A stretch of DNA of 32,358 nucleotides from Rhodanobacteraceae bacterium. Its GTDB lineage: Bacteria > Pseudomonadota > Gammaproteobacteria > Xanthomonadales > Rhodanobacteraceae. The translations under genes and the position numbers were made by a program. Position 1 is the first letter of the stretch. Every line of letters starts with the position of its first letter. Below the pieces are notes generated by a model, which had not been told where the DNA came from, ran no database searches, and saw only the letters and a list, made by a program, of their open reading frames with translations. Below, in pieces: positions 1 to 8,300 of this stretch. The stretch is from NCBI GenBank assembly GCA_009996615.1, contig JAACZU010000027.1:1-32358 (forward strand), in the 5' to 3' direction.

Positions 1-957
1 GTCGTCGAGGCGGCCGAAGTTCGGCTCGGCGCGTTCGCGCGTCGCGCCGGCCGGCGGCGGCGTCAGCGCGGCGAACGACTCGAGCGGCGGCGTGCGCGCT
101 TCCGGCCGCGCCGACATCGGCGGCGGCGCAGCCGCGGCCAGGTCCGGCAGCGCGCCGTCGGCGCGCCGGCGCTCGATCTCGGCGATCGCGGCGGCGACCT
201 CGTCGCCGGTCTGGAAGCGGTCCTCCGGCTGCTTGGCGAGCAGGCGCGCCAGCAGCGGCTGCAGCGCGGCCAGCGGCGCGGGCAGCTGCGGCAGCGGTTC
301 GGTCAGGTGCTTGATGCCGATCGCGAGCGAGTCGTCGGCGTGGTACGGCACGCGTCCGACCAGCAGCTCGTGCAGCACGATGCCGAGGCTGTAGAGGTCG
401 GCGCGGCCATCGATCTCGTTGCCACGCGCCTGTTCCGGACTCATGTAGTGCGGCGTGCCGACCACCGCGCCGGTGCGCGTCATGCTGGCGGTGGCGTCGA
501 GCGCGCGCGCGATGCCGAAATCGGTCAGCACGGCCGAGCCATCGTCACGCAGCAGTATGTTGTCCGGCTTGACGTCGCGGTGGACGAAGCCCTTCGCGTG
601 CGCGTAGGCCAGCGCACCGGCGATCTCGCGCACCACGCGCAGCGCGAACGCGACGTCGCGGCCGCGGCCGTCGCGCGGCAGCACCGCGCCGCCGGCCAGG
701 TACTCCATCGCGATGTAGTGGTAGTCGCCGGCACGACCGACGTCGTGGATGCCGACGACGTGGCGATGGTGCAGTCGCGCGGCGATGCGCGCCTCGCGCA
801 GGAAGCGCTCGCCGAAGTTCGGGTCGGCCAGCAGCGCCGGCGACATGACCTTGAGCGCGACCTCGCGGTCGACCGACTCCTGCACGGCGAGGTACACCGT
901 GGCCATGCCGCCGCGCCCGAGCTGGCGCAGCAGGCGGTAACCGGGAATCTCGATCAC
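1..957 (-). CDS. Serine/threonine protein kinase, PknB-like (3' end outside window)
   Basis: Hanks-type Ser/Thr kinase that phosphorylates protein substrates. The start is a GTG at 957-955 (V-I-E-I-P-G-Y). 319 codons are visible and the frame stays open to base 1, so the C-terminus is missing. Kinase motifs, in order: glycine loop GRGGMA (about residues 14-19), ATP-anchoring Lys36 in VALKVM, catalytic HRDVKPDN (126-133), DFG (146-148), and TPHYMSPEQA in the activation segment. After about residue 265 the sequence becomes a Pro/Ala-rich linker (PDLAAAAPPMSARPEARTPP), as in kinases that carry a sensor or membrane domain further on; that part is not visible. It lies 77 bp downstream of relA on the same strand and may be cotranscribed with it. 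The substrate is unknown. The kinase call is firm; the exact start is less so because no strong ribosome binding site is seen. Confidence 0.93.
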   Translation of the reverse strand, partial: MIEIPGYRLLRQLGRGGMATVYLAVQESVDREVALKVMSPALLADPNFGERFLREARIAARLHHRHVVGIHDVGRAGDYHYIAMEYLAGGAVLPRDGRGRDVAFALRVVREIAGALAYAHAKGFVHRDVKPDNILLRDDGSAVLTDFGIARALDATASMTRTGAVVGTPHYMSPEQARGNEIDGRADLYSLGIVLHELLVGRVPYHADDSLAIGIKHLTEPLPQLPAPLAALQPLLARLLAKQPEDRFQTGDEVAAAIAEIERRRADGALPDLAAAAPPPMSARPEARTPPLESFAALTPPPAGATRERAEPNFGRLDD

Positions 958-978
958 GTTGGAGTCTCTTCGCCTCGA

Positions 979-994
979 CCTGCCGCGTGGCAGG
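979..994. terminator. Small hairpin between relA and the kinase gene
   Basis: CCTGCC-GCGT-GGCAGG is a perfect 6-bp stem in the 77-bp gap between relA and the kinase start. There is no T-tract. It could attenuate relA transcription or sit in the kinase leader. Weak call from the sequence alone. Confidence 0.25.
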
Positions 995-1034
995 CGGAAG
1001 TCTTTCGAGCGCGGCAGGATAGCATCATGGGGCC

Positions 1035-3212
1035 TCAGCCAATCCGCCGCGCCTCGATCACGTTCGGCACCGCGAGCAGCTGCGCGAGCAGGCCGCTCAA
1101 CTGGCCGAAGTCGCCCACGCGCAGCGTGTAGCCCATCTCGGCGATGCCCTGGCGCGCGTCGACACGCGCGGTGGCGGCGACGACGTGCGCGTTGGCCGCG
1201 GCGATGGTGTTGCTGACGTCCTTGTGCAGCCACTTGCGGTCGTAGCCGCGCACGACGATGTCGACTTCGTAGGCCTGCGCGCGGCGCTTGCCCCATTCGA
1301 CCGCGATCACGCGGCTGGCGTCGCGTTCGCGCAGCTTGGCCAGCTGGCGGCAATCGGCGCGGTGCACCGACACGCCGCGCCCGCGCGTGATGTAGCCGGC
1401 GATCGCATCACCCGGCAGCGGCTGGCAGCAGCGCGCGAGTTGGTTGAGCAGGTTGCCGACGCCCTCGATCACGATCGCGCCCTGCTCGGCGGCGGCCGGG
1501 CGCGGCGGTGCGGCCGGCTCGGGCGCCTCGACGCGCGGCGTGGCCAGCTCGTGCAGCGCGCGCGCGAGCTGGCCGGTGCTGACGTCGCCGAGCGCGAGCG
1601 CCTCGAGCAGCTCGTCGTGGTTCTTCAGCTGGAAGCGCTCGGGCAGGCCGTCCAGGCTCGGCGGCTGCAGCGCCAGGCGCTTGAGCTCGCGCTCGAGCAC
1701 GGCGCGGCCGGCGGCCAGGTTCTGCGCCAGGTCGATGCGCTTGAACCAGGCGCGCACCTTCTCGCGCGCGCGGTGCGTGGTCAGGAAGCCGTGTTGGGTG
1801 GACAGCCAGTCGCGGCGCGGCTCAATGGTCTTGCCGGTCAGGATCTCGACGCGGTCGCCGCTGGCCGGCCGGAACGACAGCGGCACGATGCGGCCATTGA
1901 CCTTGGCGCCACGGCAGCGGTGGCCGACGTCGGTATGGATCGCGTAGGCGAAGTCGAGCACGGTCGCCTCGCGCGGCAGGTCGACGACCTGGCCCTTTGG
2001 CGTCAGCAGGTAGACGCGATCCTCGATCACCTCGGTGCGGAAGCCGGCCAGCAGCGCATCGTCGTCGCGCGCTTCCTTGCTGTCGAGCAGCTGGCGCATC
2101 CAGGCGATCTTGCGCTCGAAGCTCGCATCGGCGCCCGCACCGCCGGCGCTGCCTTCCTTGTAGCGCCAGTGCGCCGCGACGCCGAGCTCGGCGTGCCGGT
2201 GCATGTCCTGCGAGCGGATCTGCACCTCCAGCGTCTTGCCGGCGGGGCCGATCACCGCGGTGTGCAGCGACTGGTACTGGTTGCCCTTGGGGCGCGCGAT
2301 GTAGTCGTCGAACTCGCCCGGGATGCACGGCCACAGCGTATGCACGACGCCGAGCGCGGCGTAGCAGGCGGCGACGTCGTCGACCAGCACGCGCAAGGCA
2401 CGCACGTCGTAGAGCTCGGAGAACTCCAGGCCCTTGCGCTGCATCTTGCGCCAGATCGAATAGATGTGTTTCGGCCGCCCGGCGATCTCGGCATGCAGGC
2501 CGGCCTTGGCCAGCGCCGCGCCGAGCTGCTGCTTCGCGTCGGCGATCCACGCCTCGCGGTCGCCGCGGCGCTCGTCGAGCAGGCGCGCGATGCGGCGGTA
2601 CACATCCGGCTGCAGGAAGCGGAACGCGAGGTCCTCCAGTTCCCACTTGAGCTGCCAGATGCCAAGCCGGTTGGCCAGCGGCGCATGGATGTCGGCGGTG
2701 AGCTGGGCCAGCGCGCGCTGCTCGACCTCCGGCGCCTGCGTGGCGGCGCGCATGCGCACGAGCTGGCGCGCGAGCAGGATGAACACGACGCGCAGGTCGC
2801 GGATGATCGCCAGCAGCAGGCGGCGCAGGCCCTCGTTGCTGCCGGCGTGGCCGCGCGCGGCATACAGCGACCACACGCGTTCGGCCGCCTGCTGGCCGTC
2901 GACGAGGGCGCGCACGCCGGCCGGGAACGCCGCCAGCACGGCCTCGTCGATCCCGCCGCGGCTGGTCATCAGGGTGTGCAGCAGGCAGGCCGCCTGCGCC
3001 TCTTCGTCGAGGCCGAGGCCGGCGAGCACGTCGAGGGTGGCGAACAGCTCCGGCTGCGCCTTCAGCCAGGCGGCGTTGCCGGCCAGCGTCGCGTCCGCGA
3101 GCGCGAGCCGGCAGGCGCGCAGCGCCACGCCGTCGGGCGATTCTCGCTCGAGCCGTGCGGCCCAGGCGGCGAGGGCCGGCAATGAAGCGACGGGATTCAC
3201 GGTGGAAGGCAT
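1035..3212 (-). CDS. relA: RelA-type (p)ppGpp synthetase
   Basis: Stringent-response enzyme that transfers pyrophosphate from ATP to GDP/GTP when ribosomes stall on uncharged tRNA. The chosen ATG at 3212 gives 725 aa, close to E. coli RelA (744). The open frame continues upstream without homology. The N-terminal hydrolase-like domain has lost the HD pair (LLHT where SpoT has LLHD). The synthetase domain contains GRPKHIYSIWRKMQ, and its charged motif is EFDDY (300-304), the ExDD type of monofunctional RelA rather than the RxKD type of SpoT. It is followed by a TGS domain (about 395-455), a Cys-containing segment (ARCCQP near 594, HRADC) and a C-terminal ACT-like domain. The protein should therefore make but not degrade ppGpp. 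A hairpin upstream (3250-3272) separates it from the preceding gene. No clear Shine-Dalgarno sequence precedes the start, so a GTG at 3200 is an alternative. Confidence 0.95.
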   Translation of the reverse strand: MPSTVNPVASLPALAAWAARLERESPDGVALRACRLALADATLAGNAAWLKAQPELFATLDVLAGLGLDEEAQAACLLHTLMTSRGGIDEAVLAAFPAGVRALVDGQQAAERVWSLYAARGHAGSNEGLRRLLLAIIRDLRVVFILLARQLVRMRAATQAPEVEQRALAQLTADIHAPLANRLGIWQLKWELEDLAFRFLQPDVYRRIARLLDERRGDREAWIADAKQQLGAALAKAGLHAEIAGRPKHIYSIWRKMQRKGLEFSELYDVRALRVLVDDVAACYAALGVVHTLWPCIPGEFDDYIARPKGNQYQSLHTAVIGPAGKTLEVQIRSQDMHRHAELGVAAHWRYKEGSAGGAGADASFERKIAWMRQLLDSKEARDDDALLAGFRTEVIEDRVYLLTPKGQVVDLPREATVLDFAYAIHTDVGHRCRGAKVNGRIVPLSFRPASGDRVEILTGKTIEPRRDWLSTQHGFLTTHRAREKVRAWFKRIDLAQNLAAGRAVLERELKRLALQPPSLDGLPERFQLKNHDELLEALALGDVSTGQLARALHELATPRVEAPEPAAPPRPAAAEQGAIVIEGVGNLLNQLARCCQPLPGDAIAGYITRGRGVSVHRADCRQLAKLRERDASRVIAVEWGKRRAQAYEVDIVVRGYDRKWLHKDVSNTIAAANAHVVAATARVDARQGIAEMGYTLRVGDFGQLSGLLAQLLAVPNVIEARRIG

Positions 3213-3249
3213 GGACGCGGCCGGCGTTGGCCATCGATGGCACACGCCG

Positions 3250-3301
3250 GGCCGGCGCAGGGAGCGCCGGCCTGCCGTCGCGAAGTGCGGCCGCCGGCCG
3301 C
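3250..3301 (-). terminator. Two GC-rich hairpins downstream of the secreted-protein gene
   Basis: A 9-bp perfect stem (GGCCGGCGC, loop AGGGA, GCGCCGGCC; 3250-3272) and a second 6-bp stem (GCGGCC-GCC-GGCCGC; 3287-3301) fill the 94-bp gap between the stop of the leftward gene at 3307 and the relA start. The position fits transcription termination of that gene. No U-tract follows, which is common for stems in such GC-rich genomes. Confidence 0.45.
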
Positions 3302-3306
3302 CGACG

Positions 3307-4491
3307 TCAATGCATCCAGTCGAATACGATGTTGCTCGGGAAGCCGAACACCACGTCGTCGCCGGTGAACGCGTTGCCGGTCTCATGGCGCACGACGTCC
3401 GGCGAGGCGAACACTGCCACCGCCGCGACCGGTGCGTTGACGGACGGCGGGCTGCCGGGGATGACGTCGCGCACGACCGCGATGTAGCGTGAGGTGGCCT
3501 TGAACTGCGCCGCGTCCAGCCCGATGCGCTCCTGGATGGTGCCGTTCGCGTTGCTGGTGAAGATCACCGCGGCATCGCTGCAGACGTTGGCTGTCAGCGA
3601 GCCGCTGGCCGGCAGCGCGCGCAGGAAGCAGTAGCTGGCGGTCGCGCCGAGGTAGTTCGAGTCGAACGCGTCGCGGATCGCGATGTCGACGGAACCGGCC
3701 GTGGGCGCACTGAAGCCGGTCGGAGCCTGCGGGAAGTTGCCGTTCGGCGGGCCGGATTGCGGACCGATGCGCGCATCGATGCGTGCCAGATACACGAACT
3801 TGCCGCCGGCCATGGCCGTCCACATCGTGGCCGCGCGCTGGCCCCAGGTCTCACCCGTCGCGGGCCGGACGCCGGTGGCGGCGGCGCACACCGAGGCCTC
3901 GCTGACCAGCGGCGTGTCCACGTTGAGATCGAGCGTGCACGGATCGGTCGGCACGCCGGGCAGCACGCTGTCGCCGTTCGGCGACCAGCCGTTGAAGGCT
4001 ACGTCGGGTCGCCAGTTGACCATGCCGGCATAAAGCCGGTCGCGCGTCGGCACGAAGGCGTCCTGGAAGATCACGTCGCCATAGGGGCCATTCGGGTTGG
4101 CGGTGCCCTCCGAGGTGCGGACCGTGCAGGCCAGCGTGGATTCGACCGACAGCGTGTCGACCGGCTTGTTGACGCGCAGCATGCCGCCGCTGTAGCCCAT
4201 CGACTGCACGTCGACCACCGACGGCAGCGTCCAGCGCGGCCGGCTCGGCGTCAGCTTCTTCGAGGAGGTCGGAATGGCCGGCCCCACGTTGGCGCACAGC
4301 AGGAAACCGTCGCTGGTGACCCTCAGATCGCTGACGTTGCTGTCGGTGGCGGCGTAGGAGAACGTCGACACGGCCAACGGCGCCTCGTCGTTGACCATCA
4401 GGGTGGGGCTCGTCTGGGCCGCTGCGATCATCGGGATGGATGCAGCCGCTCCTGCGAATACGCACCCTGCAAACTTCTTGGCTGGCGACAT
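3307..4491 (-). CDS. Secreted protein of unknown function
   Basis: Not recognised. The start ATG at 4491 gives 394 aa and places a signal peptide at the N-terminus (MSPAKKFAGCVFAGAAASIP, then MIAAAQ), with likely cleavage after AAA-Q near residue 26. A purine-rich AAAGAG stretch lies upstream. The mature part is rich in Ser, Thr, Gly and Pro with scattered Cys (for example LLCANVG, LACTVRT, DPCTLD, SVCAAATG, YCFLRAL, NVCSDAA), which suggests a disulfide-bonded, mostly beta extracytoplasmic protein. No catalytic motif, repeat or C-terminal sorting signal is evident; the end is VFGFPSNIVFDWMH. It is divergent from the short secreted-protein gene at 4723 across an AT-richer 230-bp intergenic region. 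Codon use is less GC-biased than in the neighbours, so it may be a recent or lineage-specific gene. Confidence 0.75.
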   Translation of the reverse strand: MSPAKKFAGCVFAGAAASIPMIAAAQTSPTLMVNDEAPLAVSTFSYAATDSNVSDLRVTSDGFLLCANVGPAIPTSSKKLTPSRPRWTLPSVVDVQSMGYSGGMLRVNKPVDTLSVESTLACTVRTSEGTANPNGPYGDVIFQDAFVPTRDRLYAGMVNWRPDVAFNGWSPNGDSVLPGVPTDPCTLDLNVDTPLVSEASVCAAATGVRPATGETWGQRAATMWTAMAGGKFVYLARIDARIGPQSGPPNGNFPQAPTGFSAPTAGSVDIAIRDAFDSNYLGATASYCFLRALPASGSLTANVCSDAAVIFTSNANGTIQERIGLDAAQFKATSRYIAVVRDVIPGSPPSVNAPVAAVAVFASPDVVRHETGNAFTGDDVVFGFPSNIVFDWMH

Positions 4492-4722
4492 TCTCGGATT
4501 CTCTTTGCCTTCGTGAAATTTCGGTAAATTCGAATGCGCTCCGAAAGATTCAGCGATCATGCTGCTTCCAAAGCCCGTCCGGAGCAAAGCCGGCGGCGGC
4601 CATGCTACACTCAAACTGATCTGATTCTAAACGACTCGTGCGTCCCTACGCACCTGTTAACTTCGTGTAAGACAAGGATTTTTGCGGCTGCGGTCACACA
4701 CCGCCGTCTGCCGAGCCGACCT

Positions 4723-5196
4723 ATGCGCCCGATTTTCCGTCTTGTACCGATTTCCCTGCTCCTGACGCTGGCCAGCGCCGCCAGCGCCCAGACCTCCGCA
4801 CCGACGCTGGAAGAACGCATGTCGCAGGCGGAATTCCATGCCGCCGGCCTCGACAAGCTGTCGCCCGAGGAACTGGCCCAGCTCAATGCCTGGCTGCATG
4901 CGCATGGCGGCGCGACCGCCACACCGCGCGGCAGCCACGGCAAACCCCTGTTCTATCCCGACGATGCCGATCGCGCGCCGGTCAACGCGCACATCGCCGG
5001 CACCTTCACCGGCTGGCGCGGCAAGACCGTGTTCCGCCTGGACAACGGCCAGGAATGGCAGCAGGCCGAATCGGGCAGCTACAACGCCGGCGAGTTCACC
5101 AACCCGGGCGTGACGATCAAGCCGATGATCCTCGGCAGCTGGCTGATGTCGGTCCAGGGCTGCGGCTGCAGCGTGCGCGTGCAAAGAATCAAATAG
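4723..5196 (+). CDS. Small periplasmic/secreted protein of unknown function
   Basis: 157 aa from ATG 4723, which immediately precedes a clear signal peptide (MRPIFRLVPISLLLTLASAA, cleavage near ASA-Q). The frame is open further upstream to 4534 but that part lacks protein-like composition. The mature protein has a short helical segment (TLEERMSQAEFHAAGLDKLS, then PEELAQLNAWLHAH) followed by a small beta-rich part (GTFTGWRGKTVFRLDNGQEW) that ends with a GCGCSVRVQRI tail. The arrangement, a helix with 'L.peEL..LN.WL' and then a compact beta unit, resembles short hypothetical proteins common in Lysobacterales; no function is known to me. A TACACT at 4606-4611 could be a -10 box. The stop codon (TAG 5194) is embedded in a repeat that is copied 57 bp downstream. 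Confidence 0.8.
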   Translation: MRPIFRLVPISLLLTLASAASAQTSAPTLEERMSQAEFHAAGLDKLSPEELAQLNAWLHAHGGATATPRGSHGKPLFYPDDADRAPVNAHIAGTFTGWRGKTVFRLDNGQEWQQAESGSYNAGEFTNPGVTIKPMILGSWLMSVQGCGCSVRVQRIK

Positions 5197-5322
5197 AGCG
5201 GACCATGCCCGCGACCCGACACTGCGGCGGGCGCGTGCAAAAGATCATGTAGGAGCGGGCCATGCCCGCGACCAGAGCCCTGTGGCAGCCGCCATGGGGT
5301 TGCGGGCATGGCCCGCTCCTAC
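5175..5322. repeat. Palindromic repeat cluster at a convergent junction (GTAGGAGCGG family)
   Basis: Two structures overlap. A direct repeat of about 42 bp (5175-5216 and 5231-5273) starts inside the last codons of the upstream gene (GCGCGTGCAAA) and ends with CCATGCCCGCGACC. A perfect 21-bp inverted repeat begins GTAGGAGCGGGCC (5249-5269) and closes at 5302-5322. The right arm contains the TAG stop of hrpA, and the first direct copy contains the TAG stop of the upstream gene. The folded structure would serve both convergent genes as a terminator or 3'-end stabiliser. Related GTAGGAGCG elements occur at 10322 and 31921. Confidence 0.85.
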
Positions 5323-8300
5323 GCCCGCAAGCCTTCCACCAGCTTCGCGATCCGCTTCGGCGACACCGGTTCGGCGGTGCGCAGTTCCTGCGCGAACGTC
5401 GACACGCGCAGTTCCTCGATCGCCCAGCGCAGCTCGGCCAGCATCGCATCCTCGCCGCGCTCGGCGCGCAGCTTGAGGTAGTCGCGCCAGTAGCCCTGCA
5501 GTCCGAGCATGCGCGCCTGGTCGCGCGCCGGGTCCTGGCGCAGGCGCTCGGCGCGCAACTTCATCGCCTTCAGGTAGCGCGGAAACTGCGCCAGTCGGGC
5601 CTTGTCGACCTCGCGCAGGAAGCCCGGCGCGAGCAGATCGTCGAGCTGCTCGCGCAGGTCGTCGTAGTTCGCGCGCGCAAAGCCCATCAGCGGCGGCTGC
5701 AACAGCGGGCGCAACTCGGCGTAGGCGGCGATGATCGCCTCCGCCTGCTTGAGCCGCTCGACCGCGGCCGGGAACAGGCCACGCGCGATCGCTTCCCTGA
5801 CATGTTCGAACGCGGCGCGCTGGCGCACGTCGAGGTCGTGCGCGGCGAACTGCTCATGCAGCGCCGCCTCCACCAGATCTTCGCGCAAAGCCTCGGCCGT
5901 GCCGATCCCCGCCCACTTCAGCATCAGCGCGTTGTTGAGCGGCAGTTGCCGCTTCGCCTGCTTGAGCCTGTCGGCGAGCGCGCGCCGCAGCAGCCGTTCG
6001 ACGCCGCGGCGGTGCTCGGCCTGCGCCTCGTCGTGGCGCTCGAACACGCGCAGCGCGACCGTCTCGCCGAGATCGACCAGCGCCGGGAACGCGGTCAGGC
6101 CGCCGCTCGAGACGATGCTGGACGGGATGTCGTCGAAGTCGAACGCATCAACCTCGTCGCGCGTCAGCTCGACGTCGGCGCGGCGCGAGAACGCGGCGCG
6201 CGCGGCGCCGGTCCACTGCGCCTGGATCGCGGCGAGGTCGCGGCCTTCGGCCAGCACGGCGCCCTTGTCGTCCTGCACGCGCACGTTCATCGCCAGGTGC
6301 GACGGCAGCACCGCCTCGGCGAAATCGGCCGCGCCGACCGCCACGCCGGTGACGCGCTGCAGGTAGCGCGCGAGCGCGACGGCCAGCGACTCGTCGCGCG
6401 GCGCCTCGGCCTCGACGAACGCACGCGCGAAGTCCGGCGCCGGCACGAAGTTGCGGCGCAAGGCCTTCGGCAGGCCGCGGATCAGTTCGGCCACCTTCTC
6501 CGCAAGCAGCCCCGGCACCAGCCATTCGCAGCGCGCCGCCGGCAGTGCATTGACCAGCGCCAGCGGCACGTGCACGGTCACGCCGTCGGACGCATCGCCC
6601 GGCATGAAGCGGTAGGACAGGCGCAGCTTGTGGCTGGCGATGTGGAGCTCGGCCGGGAAGTCGCGCGCGCCGACCCCGGGCGACTCGCCGAGGACGTCGG
6701 CCAGCGACCAGTGCAGCGCGGCCTGCTCGGCCGGCGACGCCTTGCGGTACCACGCGTCGAGCGCGGCGCTGGTGTTGATGTCGGATGGCAGCTTGCCGGC
6801 GAAGAACGCGGCCAGTTCCTCGTCCGTGCGCAGCAGGCCGCTGCGCCGGCGCTTGGCCTCGATCTCGCGCGCCTGCGCGAGCACGCGCGCATTCGCGCGC
6901 ACGAAGTCGGCGCGCGCGTCGATCTCGCCGCGCGCAAGCGCCTCGGTCAGGAAGATGCGGTGCGCCAGCGCCGGATCCTGGCGGCCGAACTGCACCGTGC
7001 GCTGCTCGACCAGGTTCAGGCCGAACAACGTGACCTGCTCATGCGCGACCACCGCGCCGCGCTTGCGCGACCAGTGCGCATCGCGCCAGCTCTTCTTGAC
7101 CAGGTGCGCCGCCTGCTGCTCGATCCAGGCCGGCTCGACGCGCGCGCAAAGCATCGCGTAGACCTTGGCCAGATCGAGGATCTGCCCGGCCAGCAGCCAC
7201 TGCGGCGCTGCCTTCGCGGTCACCGAACCGGGAAAGATCGCGAACTTGCGCTCGCGCGTGCCGCGGTACTGGCCGCGCTCGTCCTTGCGCCCGACCTGGG
7301 TCGGCCAGCCGGACAGCAGGCAGCGGTGCACGGCTTCGTACGCCGACGCGCTCAAGCTCTCCGCTTCAACGCTTGAGCCCTCCCCTTCAAGGGGGTGAGC
7401 CGGGCTTTCGATCGCGGCAGCCGGGCCGCGATCGCCGGCGAACGGCCGCACAGGGATGTGCGGACCGGACGCGCGAGCGCAGGATGCGCGAGGATTGGGC
7501 GGGGATGGTTTTTTGCTTGCGCGCCCGTCGCGTCGCTCCGGCGATGGCGCCGTCTGCCCCACCCTGCCCTTGACGGGCCGGGCGGCGGGCTGTGCCTCGC
7601 CGAGCGACCACCCCAGCTCGTCCGTCACCAGCACCAGCAGCTGCCGATGCAGCTCGCGCCATTCGCGCATGCGCAGGAACGACAGGAAATGCGCATGGCA
7701 CCAGTCGCGCAGCTTCGACTGGGTCAGGTCCGCGTGCGCCTGGCTGTACGCGCTCCACAGCCGCAGCACGCCGAGGAAATCGGACTTCGGGTCGGCGAAC
7801 TGCGCGTGCGCGGCGTCGGCCTGCGCGCGCGCGTCGGCCGGGCGCTCGCGCGGGTCCTGGATGCTGAGGAAGCTGGCCAGGATCAGCAGCTCGCGCAGCG
7901 CGCCGCGCGAGCGCGCCTCGATCAGCATGCGGCCGAGCGCGACGTCGATCGGCAGCCTGGCCATGGTGCGGCCGATCTCGGTCAGGCGTTTCTCGTCGTC
8001 GATCCCTCCCAGCTCAGCCAGGCGCCGGTAACCATCCGCAATCGCGCGCTCGCCCGGCGCCTCGACGAACGGGAACTCGGCCGGATCGCCGAGCTTCAAG
8101 GCGAGCATGCGCAGGATCACGCCGGCCAGCGACGAGCGCAGGATCTCCGGATCGGTGTAGCGCGGCCGCTGCGCGTAGTCGTCCTCGTCGTACAGGCGGT
8201 AGCACACGCCCGGACCGACGCGGCCGCAGCGGCCCTTGCGCTGGTCGGCGGCGGCCTGCGAGATCGGCTCGATGTGCAGGCGCTCGAGCTGCGTGCGCGG

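Noticed and set aside
1185-3185. Long plus-strand open frame opposite relA
   Set aside because: Mirror frame of RelA codons; no start context and no recognisable protein motif.
5262-7376. Long plus-strand open frame opposite hrpA
   Set aside because: Antisense of a well-conserved helicase; arginine/glutamine/aspartate-rich composition without any motif.
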